Assembly: GCA_030770535.1 (NCBI GenBank)
Contig: JASVEC010000020.1
Coordinates: 434,001-498,000, forward strand
Direction of reading: 5' to 3'
Length of the DNA: 64,000 nucleotides
Source of the DNA: Batkoa obscura
Lineage: Eukaryota; Entomophthoromycota; Entomophthoromycetes; Entomophthorales; Batkoaceae
Made by a program: the position numbers and the translations under genes. The stretch's first letter is position 1. Each line of letters begins with the position of its first letter. Positions 10,353 through 22,631 of this stretch are shown piece by piece. The notes under the pieces were generated by a model, which did no database searches, was not told where the DNA came from, and saw only the letters and a list, made by a program, of their open reading frames with translations.

Positions 10353-10954
10353 ATATTGATTTCTATTTATATTAAACTCAAAACTCTTACATTCATCAAA
10401 AGAATATACTGAAGCTGTAGTTGATAATAACGCTACTTGCTGATTTTTATTTCCTATTTCCCTTAAAGCACTAATTTATACATTACTTAAGTTTATTATT
10501 ATCGATAGTAAACTTTGATAATATATCTTTTCTTTGTTTTGTTTTATTATAAAATTCCATAAACCTTGGGTTGTTATAAGTAGCTCTTAAAATTGACGTA
10601 AATGGATTATAATGTTTATATTGTGTACTCCTCCCTATTGTATTAAAATTTTCAAAAATTCCATTTCGAAGTTTAGTTATGAAAGTTTGCATTTTATTTT
10701 TATTTCAACAAAAAATAAAGTCAAATAAGTGTATTTATATAATTATATAATCATATAGTTATATATTATATATTTGTTAAATATCTAACAGAACTAACAC
10801 AAAATATATAGTTAGGAAAATTAGCTATTTAAGAAAAGGAAACAATTAAAATAAGTTTTAAATAAAGAGATTTAATTTTAGGCTTTTTAGATTTAACCGT
10901 TATATTGGACACAAACTTGAAATTTTAAATTTGGATTAATTTCTAAGTAGATTC

Positions 10955-10976
10955 TGAAACCAATTAGGACAGCCCC
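10955..10976 (-). repeat. Right terminal inverted repeat
   Basis: On the minus strand it starts GGGGCTGTCCTAATTGG, mirror of 8653-8674, and is followed outside by ATAT. Confidence 0.85.
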
Positions 10977-11249
10977 ATATCTGAAATTAAAAGCATCTAT
11001 TTTATAATACTATAGAGCTGTAACCATTTACACTTTTATTTATAAAAATTTCAATCACTTTTACACCTTAGCCCAGCCTTAAATTTTAAACTTAAAATTT
11101 TATGTGTTTATTAATTAAAAGTTATATGAAATTATTATTTTTACTATTGTTTTATCACCAAGACTTTACTATTTCAACCTTTGGTATAATTAATCCTCCT
11201 CATCAGTTTCACTTAAAAAATTTAAAATTTTTCTTACTAATTAAAATAA

Positions 11250-14200
11250 TTACTTTTTATTTAAAGAAATTTCGTTTTGTGGTGATATTGGTGATATAAT
11301 CAACTCCTCAGGAACTTTATCCATATTTTGATTTTCTGATTGGGTGGCTTGGGCATTACATTTTTCTTCAATAGTGTCAAGAGAATATAATATGTCGTTA
11401 TCAGTTTCTTTAAAGTTAGGAGTGTCATGTCCAGAAATGACTATATCTTCTTCTGATAGCTCATTATTACTTTCTTCATCTTGACGTATTTTATTGCTTG
11501 AAAATGCTGCTTCAGTGTCAAACCTAACATTTAAAAACCCTGTATCACTATCAATATCTAAGCGTGATATTTCTTTTTGAATGTTGCTTAGCATTGTCAA
11601 TGCATTTTTTTTGAATTTGGCAGCTGTCTTATAATAGATTGATTTATCATCGTTGTAGAACATACAATTTGAGAAAATCAAAAGTAGTTTTTCCTAAACA
11701 TGAGTTTAAATGAAACATAGTTAATTATTATCTGTTACTTTAAATGTATTCAAGTCACGAACTTCATGATTATCAACAAGAGAGGATAGAGTTGCAAAGT
11801 CCATTGGATTTTTAATGTAATTATGATAATCTGGGGCTTGTTCTTTACTCACGGGTTGGGTAAATATAAATGTTTTATCATCACTAAAATTAGTTAAGAA
11901 TTATTACTAGAAATAGACTAAATTTACCTTATTAGTTTTAGGAGTACACTTCTAAAATATTTTGTCATTGGAAATAAGAAACTTTCCCAATAATTATATC
12001 GATATCTAATCAGCTCTAGCTTGTAGGCCTCCCTTTGCCTTATTAAAGAGGTAATTTTTTGAACTTTCTCGAGGCCATCTTTAATATTAACCAAATTCTT
12101 TAAAAGTTAAATCATTTATAATTTAAATTAATAAATAATTACTTCGTATATAATGACTTTCTCTTCTTCGGATTGGAGGGGTGTAGAAGCTGTCCAAGGC
12201 TGATTTAAGGTTAAATAAAAGTTAAATAACTAACTATCAAAACTACCTCCAAATGTAACCGTCTAATAAATGGAACATTCCTATATTCTCCCTTTTTAAG
12301 GGTCCAATATTTACAAATTTCTAATAAAATTTGATTTTTTTTTCGAGTCTTTACTTCTGTTTCAGTACTGATAATATGATGAAATACGTCCATGGATATT
12401 ATTTCAGGACTTGGATCAATTGCTTGTTGGTGAGCAATAGCAGCTTTAGAGCTTGAAGTTTTGAATACTACTGCTTAAATTTAATTTAATATAAACAAAT
12501 ATTTATTTTAACAAAGTAACTACCATGTTTAGAGTCTTTCTTATGAACTTTCTTAGGACTGAATTTTTTGGCAAAATACCCTTGTACTTCTTGAATATCA
12601 GCTTGGTCTTTATTATCTTTCTATTTTGAAAAGTTAAATATTATTACAAACCACACGAACAGCACTTACAGAGACATGTCTATGGCAATAGGGTTTTGTT
12701 GAAAGTGAGTCTGGCATAACTTTATATTTCATAGTAAACTTTGCAAAAAAAGCACATGTCACATGAAAAGAAGCAGAGCAAGATTTTACTGAACATTGCA
12801 CACATGCTCCTTTACGTTGTTTACACAGATAGCATATCTAAAAACTTAGTTGTGAAAAAAATAGTAATTAAAAAAATACCAATTTCCATCGACTTTTGGG
12901 AATAGTGTCGACACCTTCGATTGGTTCAATGTATACGCTGCTGCCAAAAGAAACTTCTGGGATCCATATGGCGCATAAAACATGAGCCCAAGAATTTAAT
13001 CCAGTTTGTTTAAATGCCCCTCCTTCATTAGGGCAAAGAATACAGGTCTTCTTATTAATACAGCTATTTAAAAAACTAAAAAACATTACCACTGGGTTGG
13101 AAGGAGAAACTATACATTTTCTACAAAGCCATTGTCCTTCAGGTATGTAAGGTACACCATAACAATCTGAATATTAGTATTAAGGTTATAAAAACAAAGA
13201 TAAGTACCCTGATGTACAGCTAAATCACAACCATCACAGAATATTATAGCGTTGCTATTTTCGCAATCAGTTTCTTTACAAATCTCACAAGGAGTATCTG
13301 GATTAAGCTCACTAGTTCGAAATTTATTTTGTTTTTCTGTTTGTTTACTCTAAAAGAATGTTATTGTTTGTCATATCAATGCTTAGCTTGCTTACATGAA
13401 TAAACCAGTTTTTTTCAATCCTATCCATGAATAATTCAAATATTTCCTCCATATCTAAAACCTCAGTATTGATTTCTAATTTTTCACAAATTACTTCTAA
13501 CCATGCCTTATCTTTAAAATATAAAAATATAAAAAACTTAATTTCAATATAAATTACCTTCAAGATCAAGGTCGTATTCTACTGCTAACTTAGACTCAGG
13601 AATTAATTCTGGAAACATTAAACATAAATAATAAATTAGAAAAGGAAATTACCGTTAGCTCTAAGATAATGATTCTTTGGCCTAACAAAAATAACCCTTG
13701 AATCCCCGTCCTCAAGCTCTGGATCATCAAATTTAAGGTAGTTATAAATATCAAAAGGTCTATAACTAGGTATAGGAATTGGTTTAGTTATAACTTCATC
13801 CTTTCCTTCTATTTCAAACTTATAAGATAAACTTAAATTTTAAAATAAAAATTACCAGCATTGTTTATTTTTTTATTAGAACCTGCCTTTGTATTGTTGC
13901 TCACTAAATCGTTGACTTTAATGCTCAACTTTTGATTGATATCAATGTCATCGATAGCACGCTCTTTAATTTCATTTTTTAAATGTCTTTTTTTTTGTTT
14001 TTTATCTTTAGGTTCAGGGATCTTTTTACTTTTTTGTATTGAGATAATGCTGTTTTCTGATTCTGATTTGTCTTCAATTTCAGGCTCATCTTCTTTAATA
14101 TCTAGTGAATTATCCGATGACTCGTGTAACTCCTGGTCTTCATTAGTATCTCCATTAAATAAACCTTTTTTCCTCTTTGATGATCTCCTCTTATTTTTAT

Positions 14201-14291
14201 TATTTGTTTCTTTTCCATCTAATATGTCATTTATATCTGAAAAAAAACCTGAGTATTTTGGCTTATTACTTAAATTACGTGTCCTTTTCAT
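11250..14291 (-). CDS. NTO1: BRPF/NTO1-like chromatin scaffold with bromodomain
   Basis: Scaffold of MYST-type (NuA3/MOZ-like) histone acetyltransferase complexes. I join 14 exons: 13856-14291, 13653-13808, 13558-13608, 13396-13511, 13208-13349, 13090-13166, 13050-12880, 12670-12837, 12524-12620, 12247-12473, 12143-12199, 11928-12097, 11739-11883 and 11250-11693. Every phase closes, giving 818 aa. Order: a Lys-rich acidic N-terminus; an EPL1-like segment (about 146-253, [14 protein letters not shown]); PHD finger (Cys274-Cys318, GQWLCRKC); zinc knuckle and extended PHD (about 329-439, [19 protein letters not shown]); a bromodomain (about 610-700) whose acetyl-lysine Asn is Asn685 in CMFYNDD; an acidic tail. 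No PWWP domain is seen, unlike animal BRPFs. Introns are 39-50 nt. Confidence 0.9.
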
Positions 14292-16104
14292 AAGAAAGTT
14301 AAGTACCTCCTAACTCTTTCTTTAAAGAAAAATTGCTCAATCGGTTGTTTATTTTTAACTTATAAAAGCAAAATGCATTTATTGTTACAACCAATCAAAC
14401 CTTATGTTTAGCAGGATCACATGGTTTTAGTTAAGTTTAAATATTTTATTTTGTTTATATACCAGATTTGTTAAAAGCTATTAAATTTTTTAATAACATT
14501 TATTTCGCTATTAATAGTACCTTATTTTATTTCGATTCAATATATTTGTATATTTGTATACGTATAAATCTATTTGAAGATTGAATCCAAATTAGAATTA
14601 TTATTCAATTAGAACAAGAATAGGGTTAAAATGATCTGAAATAAATTGTATTATAAAAAAATTCAAAAACATTAAAATTAAATAAACAGCATTTAAACAT
14701 TTAAAACTTATCAGCTATGAAAACTAGCATTTAACCTACTTAAAATTCATATTATTATAAAATAATGTGTGTAAAAAACAAGGTTGGAAAGCTGAACTCC
14801 TCTTAAATTTCTACCCAAAAAAAATGCCTTAAGCTTAAATTTAAATATTTCTCCACTAGTTTTATAATTTTTTTGTGATAAAATAATAAAAGAGGGTTAA
14901 AAAATAAAAAACAAAAAAAATGTTGAGACAATATTTAGTTCCATAACTATATTGAATTGGCTTTTATAATTATTTTTAAGCTAAATCTGTTTTTATTTTG
15001 ACCCACATAAATTATTCTAACAGCCATTTCTTTATAAATTATGTTATCTATACTATTTAACAGAAGATGAAGAAATGAGAGTTTAGCTTATATTGACTAT
15101 TAAACAAACTTTAACAACACAAAAGTTTAATGCCAACCTAATACTTTAGTTCCTTTAGAAAAGAAGAGTTTTTTACACCATATCAAAAAAATTACCATCA
15201 CAAATATAGTTTAACTTAAGAAGCATACAAAGTTATAAAATTTTTCTAACTTTAATTGTGTATTAATTTGTTGCTTGTTATCACTCACTATTATACAATT
15301 CAATATCTCTTAGCTATCTTTAGGCTAATTAATTGCTTATTAACAAATTACTAAAAAAGGTGATTGCAGTGGGATACAAGCTTTTTTACTTTGTAACCAA
15401 AAACTGAATGAAAGACAAAATTTAAGGTGGTAAATCAGACTCCATATTAAAAATTACAGAAGCTTTTATTAGTATGATCTTTAGCAAATGAAAAGTATCA
15501 TTAGTTAAGTTTGACATATATTACTAGTTTGATTTGTAATATTAAAAGTAATGATAGCGTTATACTTCACTACTTTCATTCAAAAATTAATTTTATTAAA
15601 TAATACTATAAACAAACAAATTGAATTAATCGAATTAACGGAGCTAAACTAAAAAAAACTAGTTTGGTGTTCCATACAGTATAAATAATGTTCTTATTTT
15701 CTTTTATTCTTTTAGTACTAATAATAATATAATAAATAGCAGATAAAGTTATAAAAAAAAGTAGTAAAAAAGAGAGGATTTTTACCCTTAAAAAATAAAT
15801 AACTTATTGAAAAGTAAGTTTATAATCGTTAAAATTAGGGTATAATTAACTTTAAGAGGGATAAAAATTAATTTTGATATTGGTAAAACTCTCAGATAAG
15901 GAATATTAAGAAAGTATGCCTAAAGAATGAGTAAAGGTAAGGGGTATGTCTAAATGGTATTAATATGAATTGAAGCTATATACTATATTGACTTACAAAA
16001 GTTAAGGTGTTTAATACGTTAAGGCAAAATGGTTAAGGTATAAATTATACCGATTAAAAAACTAGCTCAAGTCTCACTTTAAAATTTGAAATTAATTGAA
16101 CTAT
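14292..16104. other. AT-rich intergenic DNA
   Basis: Between the NTO1 start and the RAS2 stop. No gene or MITE recognised; several poly-A and poly-T runs. Confidence 0.5.
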
Positions 16105-17029
16105 TTAAAGCGCTAAGCATTTGCGTGACTTTTTACCAGGTCGATTAATCGACCCTATGCGTTTAGGGGGCTCATTAAATCCTTGATCCGCTCTTATCAA
16201 TCGTACTACTTGATAAAACGCCATCTCTACATTGATGCATGCTTTAGCACTAGATTCTATAAATTCACAGTTTAAGCGTCTTGCCATAGTCACTCCTTCT
16301 TCACGTGCTACTTCCCTTTCAGTTGCTTTATCTGCTTTGTTACCAACCAAAATCATAGGTGAAAATTCATTGTCCTTTACTCTAAGAATCTGTTCATGAT
16401 AACGTTCTACTCGTTCAAAAGTGGAACGAGAAGTGATAGAATATACTAACAAAAATCCTTCACCATCTCTAATTTCAATTTTAATTCGTTATTTTTTTGT
16501 CTAAACCTATTATATACCTAATCCATTGATCTCTTAACGCAGTATATTCCTCTTTAAAGTTGTTAGTTTATTTTAGAGGTACATAAATTTCAATTTTACC
16601 TTGTCCGGCAGTATCTAAAACCTCTAATACACATGCTTGATCATCAATTACAACTTGCTTTCGGTAAGAATCTTCAATCGTTGGATCATATGTCTAAACA
16701 ATATGAGTAAATAACTTAAAAAACCTAAAAAGAAGGAGTAACTACCTCTAAAGAAAAGTAATGGAAGTTATAATTTAAATAAATAAAACCAAGTTAAATT
16801 AATTTGATGCTATTTTGTAATTATCTTACCGACGAAATGATTTAAACAAAGCTATTAAAAAGGGTTAAAGCTAGGCTTAGATGAGTTAAAAAATTAGTTA
16901 CCTGAATCGTTAACGCCGTCTAAATAAGATAATATAAAAAAGAAATTAGAATCTTAATAATCCAAATTTCGATTAATTTACCTTCCCAACACCACCATCA
17001 CCGAGTACTACTATTTTATATAACAACAT
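16105..17029 (-). CDS. RAS2: Ras2-type small GTPase
   Basis: Membrane-anchored signalling GTPase. Exons joined by frame: 16982-17029, 16902-16919, 16830-16851, 16746-16747 (2 nt), 16600-16693, 16518-16551 and 16105-16468, giving 193 aa. It has the P-loop GDGGVGKT (9-17), switch [12 protein letters not shown], switch [15 protein letters not shown], the guanine-base motif GNKAD, SSAKA, and a C-terminal CLAL box. The final Leu favours geranylgeranylation over farnesylation by the general CaaX rule. LTIQLCLNHFVETYDP and RDQWIRDGEGF are typical of filamentous-fungal Ras-2 proteins rather than canonical Ras1. Upstream exons are tiny (48, 18, 22 and 2 nt) with longer introns between them. Without the 2-nt exon the frame hits a stop in switch I. 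Confidence 0.92.
16746..16747 (-). other. RAS2: Predicted 2-nt microexon of RAS2
   Basis: On the minus strand the bases read TTTCTTTAG, then AG, then GTAGTT. Exon 3 ends GTC G at a GTAAGA donor and exon 5 starts ACA TAT GAT. G plus AG makes the Glu codon of FVETYDP. Direct joining of exons 3 and 5 reads GTC GAC ATA TGA. Confidence 0.65.
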
Positions 17030-18758
17030 CTATTCAAGAATTAATATATTTGATCAAAAAGAGAGTTGCTTGTATTATATAATTGAGTTAAATGATATAT
17101 CTTTCTAAATTTAATTCTCAAATAAATACACTTACTTTTAAAAGCAATAATTAAAATGGAAAGTTAAATTGGATAAATAAACAACTCTTAACTAATTAAT
17201 ATACAAGTTGAAAAAAGTGAGAGTTCGCTTACGAGGATAAAAGGGTTTTAAAAATTATGGTAATTAAAAGTAGGTGATTAAACGTTTAGCTTGACTTTCC
17301 CTTTAAAAAAAGTTGACTTTTACTTTTACTTGGTTTAAAAGGAGAATTTCTTTTTTTAATCGCTATCTACCAATCAAATTAAAATATTCCAAATTCAGTT
17401 CATAATTAACTGATATCACCTTCGAAGTGAACAATTTCAAAGCAGCTGACTATAAAGGTACTCCACTTTGATTGGGGATCAATTGCACAAGTTGCAATTT
17501 TAACTAGTATTTTTTCAAAAAAAAATAAGAATTAGGGTTTAAGTTTTGGTTGCAAAAATTCGATATGAGCATTTATTCAAAGTTTAACAAGAAGTAGCTC
17601 TGTCTTCTAATTATTAAATTGAGGTTTTAGGTTATAAAAGACCTAAAATTAGATTCAATAAGCTAGAATGATTGGTGGAAGTAAAAAGTAGAACCATTTT
17701 CAAGCTCTAAGTTAGAATTGTAAATGAAACCTAAACTACACCATATTTTTTTAATGTGCTTGATGAAATCCTTAAATTTAATTGATCACTATTGTCGAAT
17801 TCAAAATAAATTTTGTTATATAATGAAAGTATCATGGTAAAAAAAGATAGTAAACTTTCCATTTATTAAATTCGGTAAATTAATTCCAATTATTAACAGT
17901 AAATTTGAGCTAAACTTGAACTTTATAAGATCAATAGATTTGTTAATTAAATTTTTTGATTATATGGTAGTGTTACTAATTATTAATTACTAATAAATTA
18001 AAGTTAGCTTATTAAGTATGATTAAATACTCGAAACATTTGTTTTTTAAAAAACAAATATAAGCCTTAACAAAGCAAGAGTTTACTTAATAGTATGCAAG
18101 ACATGGGTTAAATTTATAAAATAAACATATTAATAAATTAGAATTGTTTTGTAAGATAAACAAACAGTTTATTAATCCGAAAATTAAACTTAATAAACAA
18201 AATATTGAAAAAAATTAAGCTCCCCTCAATTATTATAAAGTCTTTAAGTTTATTCGCTTAAGTAAGCTCAAAGGATTCTTAAACAATTGGCGGAATTAAA
18301 TACCTAGCCATAATGAAACAAGCCATGGGTAAACTTGAAGGAAATTTATTTGATTCTTTAAACTCCTCTTTCTTTTAAAAACTTACTAAATCCGAGGTGA
18401 CAAGGTTTTAAGCTTGGTATTTTATTGTAATATTAATAATAATTTATTGTCAAAGTTTTATGAGAAACTAGGTTTCAGTTTATAAATGAATTGCCAGCCG
18501 GATTTAATGTTAGCTCATCCGATTAATCGTGGTTTAAATGTTTTAAACTATTTTTAAATTTGATTATGCTTCGAGTATAAAAAGTAAACGTTGAAATTCC
18601 TATAATTGGAGAGTCAAACTAATTTAATATAAGTTAAAACTTATAAGAAATTAATAATAAAATCAAGTTACAAGTAAATAATATTGAAATATACAACTAT
18701 AATAATAAACTGTAATACCAATATACTGACAAATAAAATTAGACAAAAAACTAATAGT
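17030..18758. other. AT-rich intergenic DNA
   Basis: RAS2 promoter side and GPI1 3' side. No coding frame or repeat family recognised in 1.7 kb. Confidence 0.5.
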
Positions 18759-20819
18759 TTAATAAAAGAACAAAGGTTCAAAAGGAGGGATAGCTTTACC
18801 ACAAAGTAATGAATTTAGGATACGGTTATTAATGAGGTAGGAGTTAAAATAGCATGTTAAGTGGGGGACAAATGATAAGATTTTAAGCAGAGGAATAGAA
18901 ACGGGCTAATATGTAAATTTAACTAAATAATGATTAATAATAATATTTACTTGAAAATGGAAATAATGTATGTTCGTAGTATTAATATATCTAAATTGAC
19001 GTTGAAATTCAATTGGGGATAACTTGACCCCACCTTTTATAATTATTAAATAATGTGATATAAAATAAATATATAAAATACCTGGTAGTAAAGAAGGACA
19101 AAAAAGTTTTAGATAAATAGAAAAGAAAGGGAATTTTAGCCATATAACAGAAATTAATTGAATAATACATAGTACTACTAGCATGCTTAATTTTGCCTAA
19201 TTTAGTAAAATTAGATTATCAATTAAACTATTATTATCAACGAATATTACTAATAATGAAGCTAAATAATAAACAAAAATAGTTGGGAATAAGAAAGCAG
19301 ATACTGTAAATAATAAAGTACCAAGCGTAAGCTGATCCATATTATATTGACATTGATCAAATCGATCTCTTAACGGATTATAACGTTTACCTAATAATAT
19401 TAATTATATACTAGACTATTAAATCATGTTATTAATTACATACCTATAAATAAATTAAATAAACTCAGATTTATATTTAAATGCCAATGAAATAATTTTG
19501 AGGCTAATAGATAAAACCAATTTAAATGTAAACAGACCAAAGAAAACAAATCCATTGAAAAAGCTAATAATCCACTAAGACCAAATAATATAGAGATTAT
19601 TATTGCGAAATTTAGTAGAAAATTTATATAACTTGGCCATATATCCGATAACTCTAATCATTATATTACTTTACTTTGTATTAATACAATAGTATTACCT
19701 ATAAATGGATAGATAACACATAAAAACAGTTGTCCAAGGAATTTAGTTAATCCGGAATTTAATTTTAGACCAGCTGGCTCGCCTTGTAGCCAGCCAATTA
19801 GCTCCTTAATGTTTTCTACCGTAAACCTCTTTAATAAAGGTTAAAAATGAACTGGTCATAAATAAATAAAACCTTACTTGTATTAAAGAACAAATTTTAC
19901 GACCAATCCTGTATTTATTTAAGCTAATGAAATAAATGACAAAATAAACAACAATAGAATTTAGAATCAAAGTGATGACTAAATCCATGTATTTAAGCTG
20001 GTGGTAATAAATGGCTTCAGTTACTAGTTGATGCTTCTGATATAATAACTTTCGGTTCTTGGCTATATATTTGAAACTTTTATAGTTATATTTAATGATA
20101 GAAACTAACTGATTAATAAATGAAATTTTATATAAAACATAAAATACCTAAACTACTGAATTGTTGTTTTTCAACATTAGGAAATGGAATTAATTCTGGG
20201 TTCATTAGTTCGTGATTAAATTCCAATTTTAAATATTTAAAGTTATTAATCTAAAGCAAATTACTATTTATTTCATTATTATAAATATAGTCTTACTAAC
20301 AAAAATACTTGCTTTAAATCAAACTCTTTGTTTGTTGGACTATCGTTTTTGAAATAATTTTGAAAATCCAGAGAGTAAAAACCCTTCTTCACGTAAATTA
20401 ACTTTATGATTTCTTCATTTGAATTAAGCTGATATTTTGATTTAGCTTTATCTAACTCAAATAATAGCTCTATTTCTTTAAAGTCATATCCTAAAACATT
20501 TAGATCTGTTCTCGTCGGAACAAAAAGAAGCTTACTATCTATCTTTTCTTTATAACCCCCTATAATTACAATGGGGTAACTCAGTTCTTTATACTTTTTT
20601 AAATACTCCTGTTTTGTTCGGATTAAAGAAATTAATTCATCCATCTAAAACAGTTCATTTAATTAAAAAAGCTACATCTAAAACATTACCATTTAAAACG
20701 AAAAATATACATACCTCATAATCTACACTTTGAGTAATTAAATAAGACTTCCCGACTTTTAAACCAATAACCCATTTCCCTTTCCAACTTGTAGTTTTAC
20801 AAAAGCAAGTTTTAACCAT
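18759..20819 (-). CDS. GPI1: GPI-GlcNAc transferase subunit GPI1 (PIG-Q)
   Basis: Subunit of the ER complex that adds GlcNAc to phosphatidylinositol, the first step of GPI-anchor synthesis. Ten exons: 20715-20819, 20297-20644, 20148-20250, 19878-20062, 19699-19828, 19444-19653, 19251-19390, 19082-19196, 18951-19033 and 18759-18905; all phases close, 521 aa. It starts MVKTCF, as PIG-Q proteins start MVLKAFF. Family blocks in order: KYMDLVITLILN (membrane helix), ELIGWLQGEPAGLKLN, LFGLSGLLAFSMDLFSL, WFYLLASKLFHWHLN, KRYNPLRDRFDQC, MDQLTLGTLLFT, FLFPTIFVYYL, VKLSPIEF, and a tail ending CGKAIPPFEPLFFY. Several hydrophobic segments fit a multi-pass ER protein. Intron 3 is unusually long (85 nt); a nearer acceptor would give a stop. 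Confidence 0.9.
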
Positions 20820-21044
20820 AACTATAGCGTCTTGGAATATGGATTCTTATCTTTTCTTTAGTTAATTTTTTACTAATAAATTGTAACAATAGTTTTAAAA
20901 ATAACAAATAACTTAATAAACTAATTATTAAAAACAATATTAAAAACAATATTAAATTCATTAAAACTTTATTTTTTAACTTTACTTGTTTTATAAACTT
21001 GAGGATTCGTTCATTGCAACTTTTGCTTAAAAATATACCCACTT

Positions 21045-21119
21045 TTTTAAGAAGTAATACGAATTTTTCTACTCAAATAACGCTTAAAAAATAGAAGTGA
21101 TGAAGCCAAAACTCTCCCC
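21045..21119 (-). mobile_element. MITE copy 7, partial
   Basis: Minus orientation. The GGGG end is eroded; the other end ACTCTCCCC is followed by AAAT. The left limit is approximate. Confidence 0.65.
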
Positions 21120-22487
21120 AAATAGATTTGTGCATCATTATAGATGCCCTTTTTAAAAATTTCGGCTCACTACTAATTATGTCTTATCATAGAATTAAAA
21201 ATTAGGGGACTTTTTAAACTTCTTAGCCCAACCTTTTATATTTTCGGTTGTCTTTTAAACTAATTTTCAAAGTACTATTAGTCATTTTAGAGAGGAAAGT
21301 TAAAAGCAATATTTTTTGCTAGCATTATTCTAATATTGGTCAAAAAAATGTCAAACATCCCCTAATCATAACGGTTTTAAAATAAGGTATTTTTAAATTC
21401 CAAAAAATATGCAATTTTTGCAGTTTCGTTTCTGTTTTAAATTCCAAATTTTAATCAACTTTCAATTTTATAATCGCTCTTAAAACTAACTGATAAGATA
21501 AAATGGGAGATATTGAAAGCAATGTGGACTTGGGGGATATTGGCATCACTTTAGTTTGGTGTTTCAGCTTTAGTCCATATTGTTAAAAATCAATAAAATA
21601 AAATATTTTTTGAAGTTTTCAAAGTAATTAAATTTTAAAAAAAATTATTTTAATTACTTGGAATAACCGATGGCTAAGGCTAAAATTTAAAATTTTGATG
21701 TTTAATTAATAACTAAAAGTCCCCTTAATCTAGGAGGTAAATAACCTTAGCAAGTCATAAGAGTAAGCTGAAGGCAAAATAAATTTCATACACTAAACTA
21801 TGTAATGTAATTAAATAGAACTATTGATTAATCTTTTATTTTATGATTGTTTATACAACATTATATTAAAAAGTCGAGCTTAGGTAAATTTTGAGATGCA
21901 TAAAATAGGGATGAAATGAATTTATTAGTATCTTCAAAAAAATATTATCGATAGTAATGATACAATTGAACATCTTAAAAAAGGTCTAAACAACAACTTC
22001 TAGTGGCTCTCAACAGTGAGAAAAGGCTATAGAATAAATAGATTTATGTATGTATAACCGAATAATAAAAATAAAAATAGAAAAAATGATCGAAACAGGT
22101 ACCACATAATGATGCATTTTTATATTTTTGTATGTTTTTTGTTCAAAATTTATGCACTTGCGTTCAAAAGCAAATTTCTTAATAATTAGAAATTTGTTAA
22201 GAACCGTTAGATTATCGTTGAAATTATTTTCAAATATTCAATTGTGTTATCACTGAGCAATATTTACTGAAAATATTTAAATAATAACCACTGTAAATAT
22301 ATTGCAGGAAAAACTTGGTTGCTATAGATAAAAGCGGTAATTTTTAAGTTTCTGAATTATAATGATTATAATATATTGAATGTAACGTCTAGGCTATAAC
22401 CACTTTTTCAAAAAGCTTTTACAAATTATGATTATCGAACTTTAAGTCGTGCTTTAAGTATGAACTATTATAATATTCTTATCATGA

Positions 22488-22581
22488 AGGGATGTTTTTT
22501 TGATTTCATTACTTTTTCCATTTTTTAAGCACTATTTGAATAAAAGATTGTTAGTAAAATTCAGACAAAAAAACACATCCC
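22488..22581 (+). mobile_element. MITE copy 8
   Basis: Ends AGGGATGT and ACATCCCC. Flanks ATGA and ACAA do not match. A few bases are lost near the right end. Confidence 0.8.
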
Positions 22582-22631
22582 CACAAGTAGCTTATTAAGT
22601 TAAGCTAACTTTTATAAAAAATAGGCTATAT

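Larger units (their letters stand above)
9108..10692 (-). pseudogene. Transposase-like gene, broken, two MITEs inside
   Basis: Read from 10692 downwards. The N-terminal part starts MQTFITKLRNG and runs to about 10480. A region with LREIGNKNQQVALLSTTASV follows in another frame after a stop. MITE 6 comes next, then a piece with DDQIETIIQYLL and DSTISS, then MITE 5, then a 227-codon open stretch (9258-9941). That stretch has CNIC (38-41), HKFC (78-81) and ILDFKQNM, where Asp106 could be the first catalytic Asp of an RNase H-like DDE core, then ISVLGFGV. A run of nine T at 9279-9288 shifts the frame; in the next frame the protein continues (IVPIKVIESIENRKIKRSI) to about 9110. The DDE assignment is inference from the motif pattern. 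The gene is inactive. Confidence 0.7.
8653..10976 (-). mobile_element. 2.3-kb DNA transposon, inactivated, with TIRs
   Basis: The element is delimited by 22-bp inverted termini (8653-8674 and 10955-10976) that match at 18 of 22 positions and both start GGGG. Each is flanked by ATAT (8649-8652 and 10977-10980), a 4-bp target duplication. Inside, on the minus strand, is a decayed transposase-like gene (9108-10692) carrying two MITE insertions. The terminal 40 bp on the left align without gaps to the left end of the MITEs, sharing a 16-base run with MITE 12, and the right end shares GTTT-AGAAT-type blocks with the MITE right end. This looks like the autonomous parent type of the MITE family. I cannot assign it to a named superfamily; ends and 4-bp duplication do not fit Tc1/mariner, hAT or MULE. 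Confidence 0.8.

Noticed and set aside
13936-14313. 125-codon plus-strand ORF over the NTO1 first exon
   Set aside because: Shadow of a Ser/Lys/Glu-rich coding exon; the minus strand splices into a well-supported BRPF protein.
16694-16829. One single intron between RAS2 exons 3 and 5
   Set aside because: Frame gives GTC GAC ATA TGA; donor choice at GTCGGT would delete two residues of the nucleotide pocket.
20812-21042. 76-codon minus ORF with a hydrophobic run
   Set aside because: Overlaps the GPI1 start in another frame; GPI1 begins MVKTCF as its family does, so this is most likely chance Leu/Ile-rich AT DNA.
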